A DNA stretch of 64,000 nt from Anaerolineae bacterium (GTDB lineage Bacteria > Chloroflexota > Anaerolineae > 4572-78 > J111): assembly GCA_023382535.1 (NCBI GenBank), contig JAHDWA010000027.1:55368-119367 (forward strand). The letters are read 5' to 3'. Both the position numbers and the translations under genes were made by a program. This document shows, piece by piece, positions 42,917-50,531 of the stretch. The notes under the pieces are model-generated. The model did not search any database, was not told the origin of the DNA, and saw only the letters and a program-made list of their open reading frames with translations. Numbering within the stretch: the first letter of the stretch is position 1; every line of letters begins with the position of its first letter.

Positions 42917-44395
42917 TTAAAAACCGGCAAATTGGCCGCGCACTTGGTCAAGAGTAGCCCTATCGGGAGCTATAAGCAGCACTACCTGCCGCCCAACCCG
43001 GCTGAGTAGGGTTATACTGCCTGTATCTGTCCACAAAGTAGCGCTGCCGCCGGAGTGCGGCTCCAACTGCCCGCCGCGCAGTTTCATCAAGGCGGCAAAG
43101 GCGTCCACAAATTCAGCCGCCTCGGCCTCTGTTGCCCAGATAGAAGACTCAGCCAGCAAGCGCTGGCCAGCCTCGTTGACCCAGAGGGTATAGGCGTCGC
43201 CATCCCAACCCGCCGCGCCGTTGATGGCTGTCGGCTGGTCCACCCGATCAACCAGCCAGACCAGAAAACCGGCCTCGCCCAGCACATCCCGGTCAATTTC
43301 GCGCCAGCCGCTGCCTAAAGCTGGCCCCAAATCAGGCAAAGTGACCGGCGTCGGCAATTCACCCGCCAGATACTTCTCCGGGTGCATTACCTGTTCCGAA
43401 GAGACCGGCAGCTTCTGGTAAGCTTGATTGACCAAATCCCATGAAAAGCCGCCCTGAATAAAAAGATAAACTACAAAGTACTCGCCGGCAGTATAGGGGA
43501 AATAGGTAAAAATACCTAAAGCCGGCGAGACTCCTTCGATTTGGGGATGCTCGCGAAAGAGGTAGCGGTAAATATTATACTCAATCTCATCTTGGCCGAT
43601 ATTCTGCCGGGTAAACAAATCTTCGACCAGCCGGGCGTCCCCCTCGGGCAGCGAGCGAGCCGCCAGCAGGGCATCGCCCGAAAGCTGCTCCGCAAAAACA
43701 TGATTCAGATCAAAATGGTAATCCTGGAGGGCATGCACATATTCGTGGGCAAAGGTCATCTCCTCCTCAGCAAACATGTTAACCGACTCGGCGATAATAT
43801 ACATGATCTTTTCTTTGGGGGTGTAATAACCCAGCAGCAGATCGGTCTGTGAGTCAAAAGCTGCCTGCACCAGATCCACCTCCGGCTCAATCAAGTTCAG
43901 CGCCCGATAAAACTCCTGCTGGGTCTGCACCGCCTCCAGGGCAGCCACGTCAAAAGAGCTGTCGCGCCACTGGTCCCGCAACTGGCGGCGGGTTAAAAAC
44001 TCGATGGGTACAGCCGTGGGTAAAGCAAGCTGGCGATACAACTCCACAAACCGGACAATCTGCCCAATCTTATCCTTATTGATGAAGGCCGGAGCAACCA
44101 CGTAAGTGGCTGTTGGCGAGGGCGCAGCCAGGGGAGCTGTTGCGCTCGGGGGGGTGGTTGGGCTGGGGGTATTGGCTGCCGGCGGGGTGCTGGTCGGGGG
44201 AGGCGGGGGAGAGGTGGCCTCCGGGGAGGGACTTGCCGCAGGCGGTACGACCGCGACGGCTTGCGGCTGTAAATTATAATCAAGCGTGCTGGCAACCAGC
44301 CCGGTCCCGGCACAAATGCCGCACAGAATACAGGTCAGAAGGCCCAAAACAATGAACTGAAAGGGAGTAAAGCGGATGTTTTTGAAGTTAGACAC
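42917..44395 (-). CDS. Stalked membrane protein with HExxH motif, putative metallopeptidase
   Basis: A protein of 492 residues. An N-terminal helix (about 12-35, FQFIVLGLLTCILCGICAGTG) is followed by a Pro/Ser/Thr stalk (about 48-90). The extracellular domain has FAHEYVHALQDYHFD, a possible gluzincin zinc site, and downstream EGDARLVEDLF with acidic residues that could supply the third ligand. The rest resembles no enzyme I can name with certainty; it could instead be an inactive binder. Starts with GTG 44395. A sibling in design to the peptidase at 4604 and the stalk proteins near 1051-9398. Confidence 0.7.
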   Translation of the reverse strand: MSNFKNIRFTPFQFIVLGLLTCILCGICAGTGLVASTLDYNLQPQAVAVVPPAASPSPEATSPPPPPTSTPPAANTPSPTTPPSATAPLAAPSPTATYVVAPAFINKDKIGQIVRFVELYRQLALPTAVPIEFLTRRQLRDQWRDSSFDVAALEAVQTQQEFYRALNLIEPEVDLVQAAFDSQTDLLLGYYTPKEKIMYIIAESVNMFAEEEMTFAHEYVHALQDYHFDLNHVFAEQLSGDALLAARSLPEGDARLVEDLFTRQNIGQDEIEYNIYRYLFREHPQIEGVSPALGIFTYFPYTAGEYFVVYLFIQGGFSWDLVNQAYQKLPVSSEQVMHPEKYLAGELPTPVTLPDLGPALGSGWREIDRDVLGEAGFLVWLVDRVDQPTAINGAAGWDGDAYTLWVNEAGQRLLAESSIWATEAEAAEFVDAFAALMKLRGGQLEPHSGGSATLWTDTGSITLLSRVGRQVVLLIAPDRATLDQVRGQFAGF

Positions 44396-44413
44396 ATAAA
44401 CTCGCAGTGGAAG

Positions 44414-45130
44414 TTATAATTGGGTTAAAAGTTCAGCTTGTTGCGCCAGGAGCTGCTCAATCCCCTGCCGGGCCAGGGCAACCAAACCCAGCAGCGTTTC
44501 CTGGTCAAACGGAGTTTTCTCTGCCGTGCCCTGAATTTCGACAAATTTGCCGGCGCCGGTCATCACTACGTTGAAATCAACTTCAGCCGCCGAGTCTTCC
44601 TCATAGCACAAATCCAGCAGCAACTCGCTGCCAACCACCCCCACACTGACCGCCGCCACCGGTGTAACCAGCACGCTGGCCGGAACCTGATACGCCTTGA
44701 TCAGCTTTTGCAGGGCGATGGCCACGGCGACGTAACCGCCGGTAATACTCGCGGTGCGCGTGCCGCCGTCGGCCTGAATGACATCGCAGTCAAGGGTCAG
44801 GGTGCGTGCGCCCAGCTTATCCACATCCACCACGGCCCGCAAGGCGCGGCCAATCAGCCGCCGGATTTCCTGAGAGCGGGCATCCTCGCTGCCCTGCCGC
44901 CGCGAGATGCGCTGGTGGGTCGAGCGCGGCAGCATGGCATATTCGGCGGTCAGCCAGCCCCCGCCGGACTCCTCGCGCCAGGACGGTACCTTGTCTTCGA
45001 TGGTCGTATTGCACAACACCCGCGTGTTGCCGGTTTCAACCAGCACGCTGCCTTCGGCGTAAGTGGTAAAATGGGGGGTTAACTTGAGGGGGCGGAGCTG
45101 GTCGTTGAGACGGTGATCTATTCGGGGCAT
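44414..45130 (-). CDS. rph: Ribonuclease PH
   Basis: A protein of 238 residues that trims the 3' end of tRNA precursors by phosphorolysis. The N-terminus has TPHFTTYAEGSVLVETGNTR, the phosphate-binding and dimer segments include RSTHQRISRRQG, and the active-site region is DCDVIQADGGTRTASITGGY. The C-terminal EIQGTAEKTPFDQ is typical. It is the first gene of the minus-strand block down to hpt, 18 nt upstream of the stalked protein gene, and divergent from the STAS gene with 100 nt between. Confidence 0.95.
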   Translation of the reverse strand: MPRIDHRLNDQLRPLKLTPHFTTYAEGSVLVETGNTRVLCNTTIEDKVPSWREESGGGWLTAEYAMLPRSTHQRISRRQGSEDARSQEIRRLIGRALRAVVDVDKLGARTLTLDCDVIQADGGTRTASITGGYVAVAIALQKLIKAYQVPASVLVTPVAAVSVGVVGSELLLDLCYEEDSAAEVDFNVVMTGAGKFVEIQGTAEKTPFDQETLLGLVALARQGIEQLLAQQAELLTQL

Positions 45131-45230
45131 TCTCGTTCCTACCTTTATTTAATTGAAACTTTTGCAGCATTGGGACGTATAGGGTTACGGAGTTGATTGA
45201 TAAGATTTACCATAAAAAGGGAGAAAACCG

Positions 45231-45560
45231 ATGATTTCACATACCATTCTGGACAACGGCGTGCACCTGGTCAATTTGGAGCAGCCCCTGCATGCCAGCC
45301 AGGCCCGGGAGACGATGCAGCTTTTCCGGGACATGTCCCAGCAAGGGGCAGAAAAAGTGATTGTTAATCTGGAGAAAGTACCTTTTATTGACAGCCACGG
45401 CCTGGCCGCGCTGGTGGTCGGCCTGAAAATCTTTGACGACGGCGAAAAACTGCGGCTGGCCGCACCCCAAGATCAACCCAGACTGTTATTTGAGTTGACC
45501 ATGTTCGACCAGATTTTCCACATTACTGAGAACGTGGCCACCGCCAAAGCCACGCTCTAG
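45231..45560 (+). CDS. STAS-domain anti-sigma factor antagonist-like protein
   Basis: A protein of 109 residues with the STAS fold. VIVNLEKVPFIDSHGLAALV contains the phosphorylatable Ser of the SpoIIAA/RsbV motif (D-S-x-G). It would be phosphorylated by an anti-sigma kinase and dephosphorylated by a SpoIIE-type phosphatase; one such phosphatase is encoded at 11366, but the kinase was not found in the window. GGGAGAAAA precedes the ATG. Monocistronic, ending before a palindromic repeat. Confidence 0.88.
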   Translation: MISHTILDNGVHLVNLEQPLHASQARETMQLFRDMSQQGAEKVIVNLEKVPFIDSHGLAALVVGLKIFDDGEKLRLAAPQDQPRLLFELTMFDQIFHITENVATAKATL

Positions 45561-45564
45561 ACGA

Positions 45565-45617
45565 CCGCCCCCCTCCCTCCCCTCCCCTCTTAGGGGGAGG
45601 GTTAAGGTGGGAGTACG
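45565..45617. repeat. CCCTCCCCCT palindrome, copy 2
   Basis: A cytosine-rich left arm and GGGGGAGGGTTAAGGTGGGAG right arm, about 90 % identical over about 26 nt to the reverse complement of 25903-25928. It fills the gap between the convergent STAS and SPFH genes and may terminate both. Confidence 0.75.
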
Positions 45618-45618
45618 G

Positions 45619-46686
45619 TCAACTCTTCATGAACTCGTCAATCGCCGCTCTACTGATCCGGTACTGGCTGCCAATCTTTTTGGCCTTCAACTGGCCGGAA
45701 TTGCATAACTCCACCACATCTTCCACCGATACACCCAAATAAGCTGCGGCCTCGGTGACGCCCATAATATCGGGGGGCACACCGCCTCCGGCCGGGGCTG
45801 CCGCAGGGGCTCCCGCCGGCTGCGCCGCTTGCTGCTGTTGCTGTCCACCGAACATCCCGGCCATCATCTGGCCCAGGCCCATGCCCGCGCCCATCCCAGC
45901 CCCCAGGCCGACGCCCGTTCCAGCCTGGCCGCCGCCCTGCGAAGCTTCCTTAATGGTGTTCATCGCCTGCAATTGCATGTACATCTGCGCATCCAGCAGA
46001 CCCATCTGCTGCAATTTCTCGGCGGAGGTTTCCAGCGGGCTGAGACCGCCAATAGTGATGCTCTTCAGCAGCAAGCCCAGTGCCTCAAACTGATCCTGGG
46101 CCTTCACTTTGATGGCCATGGCCATCTCGTCCATCATAGATTGGGCTTTCATCAGATTGCCGGGGTTGACTTCGGCAAACCAATCTGTCGCCCCTTGCAC
46201 AATCACGTTGGTCAGGCGTGTCTTCAGGTCGCGCAGCTCCAGGTAGGCCTGGCCGCCACCGACCAGCGTATCTACGACCCGCTTGGGATCTTTGACCTCA
46301 AAGCCAAACGTGCCGTGCGCGCCCAGCAGCAGCCAGCCGAGGCCCTGGGCGGGCGTCTGCATGGCAATCGGCTGGCGCGTGCCCCAGCCCTCCTGGGGGA
46401 ACTCGCGCATGGCCACATAATAAACAACCGCCGGAAAACTGCCTTTGCCAAAAACCAGGTTGCCCAAAAGGCTGGTCAGCAGGGGCACATTCGCCGTGGT
46501 CAGGGTATGGCGACCCGGCCCAAACACATCCAGCGACTTGCCATCACGGTAGAACACCGCCGCCTGCCCCTGGCCGACCACCAATTGCGCTCCAAACTTA
46601 ATATTAGCTTCACCCGATTCAGGAATACGCTGGACAATCCGCTCCCGCAGCTCCTGGGTCAATTGAATCATTTCTGATAAGGCCAT
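45619..46686 (-). CDS. SPFH/band-7 protein fused to an excisionase-type HTH
   Basis: A protein of 355 residues. The SPFH-type domain (about 20-240) starts QRIPESGEANIKFGAQLVVG and resembles the cytosolic YdjI/virion-core-like SPFH branch. A glycine/glutamine-rich linker (about 245-300, GAGMGAGMGLGQMMAGMFGG) follows, and then a C-terminal MerR/excisionase-type helix-turn-helix (about 305-353, TEAAAYLGVSVEDVVELCNS ... RISRAAIDEF). SPFH proteins form rings or membrane-associated assemblies; the HTH suggests a DNA or peptide contact. No membrane helix is seen. The partner gene upstream (46791) is 104 nt away. Confidence 0.85.
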   Translation of the reverse strand: MALSEMIQLTQELRERIVQRIPESGEANIKFGAQLVVGQGQAAVFYRDGKSLDVFGPGRHTLTTANVPLLTSLLGNLVFGKGSFPAVVYYVAMREFPQEGWGTRQPIAMQTPAQGLGWLLLGAHGTFGFEVKDPKRVVDTLVGGGQAYLELRDLKTRLTNVIVQGATDWFAEVNPGNLMKAQSMMDEMAMAIKVKAQDQFEALGLLLKSITIGGLSPLETSAEKLQQMGLLDAQMYMQLQAMNTIKEASQGGGQAGTGVGLGAGMGAGMGLGQMMAGMFGGQQQQQAAQPAGAPAAAPAGGGVPPDIMGVTEAAAYLGVSVEDVVELCNSGQLKAKKIGSQYRISRAAIDEFMKS

Positions 46687-46736
46687 CAGATTTTCTCCTT
46701 ATAGTGACTTACTGTAAATGTGAAAATGAGTTCCTA

Positions 46737-46795
46737 AACGTGATGCGTAATGAATTCACTCATCACACCTCATGTTTTCCGTATCACGCGTCACG
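46737..46795. repeat. GTGATGCGT/ATCACGCGTCACG quasi-palindrome
   Basis: CGTGATGCGTAAT near 46739 is an imperfect inverted copy of CGTATCACGCGTCACG near 46780, built from GTGAYRCGT units. Its right end overlaps the stop codon of the gene at 46791, so part of the C-terminus of that protein is set by the repeat. Confidence 0.55.
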
Positions 46796-47318
46796 CCAGG
46801 CCCGTCAGCACGTCCCGCCGCTGGTCAAATTGAGCCGAAGCATCCGTAACCGCTTTGACATAGCCCCGCACTGCCGGAGCAACAGCGCTGGCGTCGCCGC
46901 CATCCAGGGCTGTTTGGATGGCATCAATCGCCACAGCGACGCTGTCGGCCTGGAGCAGCATCTGGTTATCAAATTCATACAGCCTGTCCAGCTCGTCTTC
47001 TTTAACCTTGATGGCATCAAACAAGCCCGCGTACCCCTGGCCGGCCGTCTTTATTTTGTCAATAAAGGTTTGCAGCCGGGTATTGCCCTTATCCAGTTCT
47101 GCTAATTGGCTCATGCCAGGACCGGTCAACATTTGGGAGGCCACATCGGTGGCGCGGCGCAGTTGGGCCTCATACTGAGCGGCCAGGTGCTGCCGCAGCA
47201 GGGCATCGGCCTCACGGCGAACTTCCTTTTCCTTGTACCCTTTGTAACCGGGAATTTTACTCATTAAGGCCTCAAAGCCGCTGAGGTTATCAAAAATAGT
47301 ATTCCTTAAGTCTGCCAT
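46791..47318 (-). CDS. Helical cytosolic protein, partner of the SPFH-HTH protein
   Basis: A protein of 175 residues, all helical by pattern, starting MADLRNTIFDNLSGFEALMS with KIPGYKGYKEKEVRREADAL and long heptad-like segments (QAKLRRATDVASQ-type spacing; LQTFIDKIKTAGQGYAGLFD). No catalytic motif. Proteins of this look often accompany bacterial SPFH proteins in phage-shock-type membrane-stress modules; here it precedes the SPFH-HTH gene on the same strand. The function is not established. Confidence 0.7.
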   Translation of the reverse strand: MADLRNTIFDNLSGFEALMSKIPGYKGYKEKEVRREADALLRQHLAAQYEAQLRRATDVASQMLTGPGMSQLAELDKGNTRLQTFIDKIKTAGQGYAGLFDAIKVKEDELDRLYEFDNQMLLQADSVAVAIDAIQTALDGGDASAVAPAVRGYVKAVTDASAQFDQRRDVLTGLA

Positions 47319-47452
47319 CTAAAATTCTCCTTTATTGTTAAAGTGGAACGGGTGCAGCTAAAGCGCTGCTTAAATTCTTTTGTGTTCTGCCCCTTCCATT
47401 ATAATTCGCTTTGAGGGAAAAGTGAAAATAGTTGAGCAACTTCTTGAGCGCG

Positions 47453-47481
47453 TTGACACCCTTGCCTGCCCATGCTATACT
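47453..47481 (+). promoter_or_regulatory. Strong promoter of proS
   Basis: Consensus TTGACA at 47453-47458, a 17-nt spacer and TATACT at 47476-47481 preceded by TGC (extended -10). The transcript would begin near 47488. Confidence 0.82.
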
Positions 47482-47504
47482 TCGCCCCAGGTAAGCGAAT
47501 TTTT

Positions 47505-47530
47505 GCCGACCCGCTCCGGGCGGCATTTTT
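47505..47530 (+). promoter_or_regulatory. Terminator-like hairpin in the proS leader (putative attenuator)
   Basis: GCCG-a-CCCG and CGGG-CGGC form an 8-bp stem with one bulged A and a CTC loop, followed by ATTTTTG. It lies between the promoter and the ribosome-binding site GAGGT (47536), within a leader of only about 60 nt. It has the form of an intrinsic terminator, so read-through may be regulated. Confidence 0.6.
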
Positions 47531-47546
47531 GTTAAGAGGTCAATCC

Positions 47547-49265
47547 ATGCGTTTCTCCCAACTCTTCGGGCGCACTCTGCGCGAAGACCCGGCCGAAGCT
47601 GAGATCATCAGCCACCGCCTGTTGCAGCGGGCTGGTTTTATCAAACCGCTGGCTTCGGGTATCTATACCCAAATGCCGCTCGGCTGGCGCGTCTCAAAAA
47701 AGATTATGGATATTTTCCGCCGTGAAATGGACGACCTGGGCTGCCAGGAAATGGCTATGCCCGTACTCAACCCGGCGGAAATCTGGCAGCAAACCGGCCG
47801 CTGGGATGGGGTCGGCCCGGCCCTGGTCAAGTGGAAAGACCGCAACCAGCGCGACATGGCCCTGGCGATGACCCACGAAGAAACTCTGACCGACATCCTC
47901 AAAACGGAACTGGAGTCCTACAAACAGCTCCCCATCCTGGTTTACCACATCCAAACTAAGGTCCGTGACGAGCCTCGCCCGCGCGCGGGCCTTATCCGGG
48001 TTCGCGAATTTATTATGAAAGACGCCTATTCGGTCCACGCCGATCAGGCCGATATTGACCGCTTCTACCCCGATATGGTCCAGGCCTATCGCAACATTTA
48101 CGCCACCTGTGACCTGACCGTCGTCGAAGTCGAAGCCGACTCCGGCATGATGGGCGGCAGCGACTCTCATGAATTTATGGTTTTGAGTGACAGCGGCGAA
48201 GACACCGTTTTTATCAGCAGCGATGGCGCGTATGCGGCTAACGCCGAACGGGCTGTTTTCGATAAAGGCACGCCGCTGTCGGAAGAGTTGGGCCAACTTG
48301 AAGAGGTCTACACCCCCAACTGCAAAACCATTGCCCAGGTGGCCGACTACCTGGGGGTGCCCCAAACACGCACGGTCAAGGCGGTCTTTTATATCGCCGA
48401 AAACGAGACCCAGGATTTCCTGTTTGTGGTCATTCGGGGCGACCTGCCGGTGAACGAAGTCAAACTGAGCAATGTGTTGGGGGGACTGCGCTTCCGCCCG
48501 GCCACCGAGGCAGAGATTGAAGCCATCGGCGCGGTGCCGGGCTACGCCACGCCGATCGGCTTGGAGAAAGATTTGGGGGGCGGGCGCAAACTGATTGTCG
48601 TCGCCGACGACTCGGCGGTCCATTTCCCCAACCTGGTCAGCGGGGCTAACAAGGTGGAGTATCACTTCAAAAATACCAACGCCGGGCGCGATTACCAGCC
48701 GGACATTGTGGCCGATATTGCCCTGGCCCGCGACGGCGACAAGTGCGTTGGCAGTGAAGCAACCCTGCAACTGCGGCGCGGCATCGAGGTCGGTCACTGC
48801 TTCAAGCTGGGCAAGCGTTACAGCGAGCCGATGGGCGTCACCTTTCTGGACGAAAATGGCAAGGCCACGGTGCCGATTATGGGCAGCTACGGCATCGGCG
48901 TGGGCCGCCTGATGGCCGCCATTGTCGAGCAGCATCACGACGAGCATGGCATTATCTGGCCGGAGTCGGTGGCCCCCTTTGAGGTCCATCTCGTTTCGCT
49001 GGCCAAAAACCGGGAGGATGAGATCGGGCAGCAGGCCGAAGCGATTTACCAAACCCTGCAAGCCGCCGGCGTCGAGGTTTTGTACGACGACCGCAAAGAA
49101 AGTCCCGGCGTTAAATTCGCCGACGCCGACCTGATCGGCATCCCCTGGCGGGTCACGGTCAGCAGCCGCAGCCTGCAAAACGGCGGCGTCGAAGTCAAGC
49201 GGCGCAGCGAGGCCAAGGCAGAAGTTGTGCCTCTGGATGGGTTTATGGAGTATATGGAGTTGTAA
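47547..49265 (+). CDS. proS: Prolyl-tRNA synthetase
   Basis: A class II synthetase of 572 residues that charges tRNA(Pro). Motif 1 lies in SGIYTQMPLGWRVSKKIMDI, motif 2 in RVREFIMKDAYSVH, and motif 3 in GSYGIGVGRLMAA. An INS editing domain of about 180 residues (centred on VADYLGVPQTRTVKAVFY) sits between motifs 2 and 3, as in the bacterial-type enzyme, and the anticodon domain ends the protein. The first residues of the protein are MRFSQLFGRTLRE, from ATG 47547 with GAGGT at about 7 nt; the frame continues upstream into the promoter, so an earlier start is excluded. Confidence 0.96.
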   Translation: MRFSQLFGRTLREDPAEAEIISHRLLQRAGFIKPLASGIYTQMPLGWRVSKKIMDIFRREMDDLGCQEMAMPVLNPAEIWQQTGRWDGVGPALVKWKDRNQRDMALAMTHEETLTDILKTELESYKQLPILVYHIQTKVRDEPRPRAGLIRVREFIMKDAYSVHADQADIDRFYPDMVQAYRNIYATCDLTVVEVEADSGMMGGSDSHEFMVLSDSGEDTVFISSDGAYAANAERAVFDKGTPLSEELGQLEEVYTPNCKTIAQVADYLGVPQTRTVKAVFYIAENETQDFLFVVIRGDLPVNEVKLSNVLGGLRFRPATEAEIEAIGAVPGYATPIGLEKDLGGGRKLIVVADDSAVHFPNLVSGANKVEYHFKNTNAGRDYQPDIVADIALARDGDKCVGSEATLQLRRGIEVGHCFKLGKRYSEPMGVTFLDENGKATVPIMGSYGIGVGRLMAAIVEQHHDEHGIIWPESVAPFEVHLVSLAKNREDEIGQQAEAIYQTLQAAGVEVLYDDRKESPGVKFADADLIGIPWRVTVSSRSLQNGGVEVKRRSEAKAEVVPLDGFMEYMEL

Positions 49266-49341
49266 CTGCCGTTAGGTGGAGGAATAAACACGTGTACCCT
49301 TGCTTTGAGCAAAGCAGAAAAGATAAAGTAAGGGAGTTAAA

Positions 49342-49632
49342 ATGAGTATGAAACCTAAATTTAAGTTTTACGAAAAGGTAAAAATCATATCTACTGCTCC
49401 AAAGGCAAAAAAGGTGTATGGGGAGCTTGCGGCTGTACTTGGCCACGCCTTAGACGAACGGAATAATTGGTCCTATAGTGTCTACATATATCGTGATGGA
49501 ATATGCTGGGGCTTTGGAGAAGAGGAGCTAGAACCGATAGGAGAATTCGACAAAAGAGAAAGTTTCTTTACTGGAGAAACGATTAAAGTCAGAGTTGATG
49601 AACAAGGAAAAGGTTATACTGTTTCAAACTAG
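49342..49632 (+). CDS. Imm31-like immunity protein, AT-rich
   Basis: A protein of 96 residues. FKFYEKVKIISTAPKAKKVY, WSYSVYIYRDGICWGFGEEE and FFTGETIKVRVDEQGKGY fit the Imm31 family of polymorphic-toxin immunity proteins as I remember it. Base composition is about 40 % GC, clearly lower than its neighbours, and codons are AT-ending, so it is probably transferred. GGGAG precedes ATG 49342. No toxin gene is adjacent. Imm31-like folds may also act as general protein modules, so a toxin-antidote role is not proven. Confidence 0.6.
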   Translation: MSMKPKFKFYEKVKIISTAPKAKKVYGELAAVLGHALDERNNWSYSVYIYRDGICWGFGEEELEPIGEFDKRESFFTGETIKVRVDEQGKGYTVSN

Positions 49633-49733
49633 CATTGTCAGAAGAAACGTCCTTTAATGCTTAAATAAAGCTCGATTTGCTGACCCACACAGGTGAAGGG
49701 GAGAATGTCCTAAGGTATTCGGCTCGCGTTCGA

Positions 49734-50156
49734 TCATTTTCCCGGCACTCGGACCGTTACTCCGGATAGACGGGAAAAATGCTTGCGATCAAACGTGTAC
49801 GCCGCTGTCATCCCCTGGGCCAGCAGCCAGGCAGCGTTGTAAGCATCAATAAAGTCAACATTCTGTTCCGCGTACCAGATAATGGCCTGCCAGACCAGAT
49901 CACCCTCTATAATTTCAAGGCCAGGGGTATTTAATATAGCCATAATTTTTTCTTGAATGTCGTTTCGGGTCAATTGATAAAATGACTCCAGCGTCCAGAT
50001 GATTTCAGCCATCACCAGATTATTGGCCACCAAACTTATCTCTCCGGCAGCAGCACGTTGGAGCAACTGTTCCACTGCATCGGCTTGCTCCGGCATATCG
50101 TTGGTGAGGTAGCGGAGAAACAGGTTAGTATCGGCAAAAATGGTTTCAGTTTTCAT
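49734..50156 (-). CDS. vapC: VapC-type PIN-domain toxin
   Basis: A protein of 140 residues. PIN active-site acids are Asp9 (FADTNLFLRYL), Glu51 (VMAEIIWTLE), Asp101/Asp104 (VDFIDAYNA) and Asp123 (TFDRKHF). It would cleave RNA, often tRNA. It overlaps the antitoxin gene by 11 nt, downstream of it, as is usual for vapBC. Confidence 0.9.
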   Translation of the reverse strand: MKTETIFADTNLFLRYLTNDMPEQADAVEQLLQRAAAGEISLVANNLVMAEIIWTLESFYQLTRNDIQEKIMAILNTPGLEIIEGDLVWQAIIWYAEQNVDFIDAYNAAWLLAQGMTAAYTFDRKHFSRLSGVTVRVPGK

Positions 50157-50397
50157 CAGTCATTATCTGGCGGGCATGATTTTCAATCACTTGCTGGCGA
50201 ATGGCATTAAAATCTTGGGGAGCAGTAACCGGCACGCTCCCTCGTAAATCAAGTAAGGTACGAGTGACAGGTTGCAGCACAATCTCATCACCTCGGCGGA
50301 TAAAGGCAATTCGGTCTCCTTCCTCGATACTTAACCAGTGCCGTACCGACCGAGGCAGCGTAATCTGCCCACGCCGTCCAACTTTACTGATTACCAT
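50146..50397 (-). CDS. vapB: AbrB/MazE-type antitoxin
   Basis: A protein of 83 residues. The N-terminal swapped-hairpin DNA-binding domain reads VISKVGRRGQITLPRSVRHW, followed by IEEGDRIAFIRRGDEIVLQP. The acidic/helical C-terminus probably wraps the VapC active site. GAGGAGG precedes the ATG. The 134 nt upstream, between this gene and the GTPase gene, is AT-rich with two direct TTTGACA copies (minus strand, 50456 and 50471), which could be -35 or operator half-sites. Confidence 0.9.
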   Translation of the reverse strand: MVISKVGRRGQITLPRSVRHWLSIEEGDRIAFIRRGDEIVLQPVTRTLLDLRGSVPVTAPQDFNAIRQQVIENHARQIMTDEN

Positions 50398-50531
50398 ACC
50401 TGCCTCCTCTACTTAACTGATAAATCTGTTCCTGAAAGACATTTTAAATTTTGCCTGTCAAAATAAGATTTGTCAAATAAATAGAGTTATGACCTTCGTA
50501 AATCCAAAATCTAAAATCGTAAATTATTACC

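Noticed and set aside
47472..47546. Earlier in-frame start for proS
   Set aside because: The codon coincides with the -10 region of the promoter and the leader hairpin; the ATG at 47547 has a ribosome-binding site and the family N-terminus.
47694..49178. 494-codon open frame antisense to proS
   Set aside because: It lies wholly inside a complete prolyl-tRNA synthetase gene whose three class II motifs are intact; the antisense product matches nothing.
50448..50477. Promoter for vapBC from TTGACA on the minus strand
   Set aside because: Two direct TTTGACA copies exist, but the matching -10 hexamer (CAAAAT) is poor, so only mentioned with the antitoxin gene.
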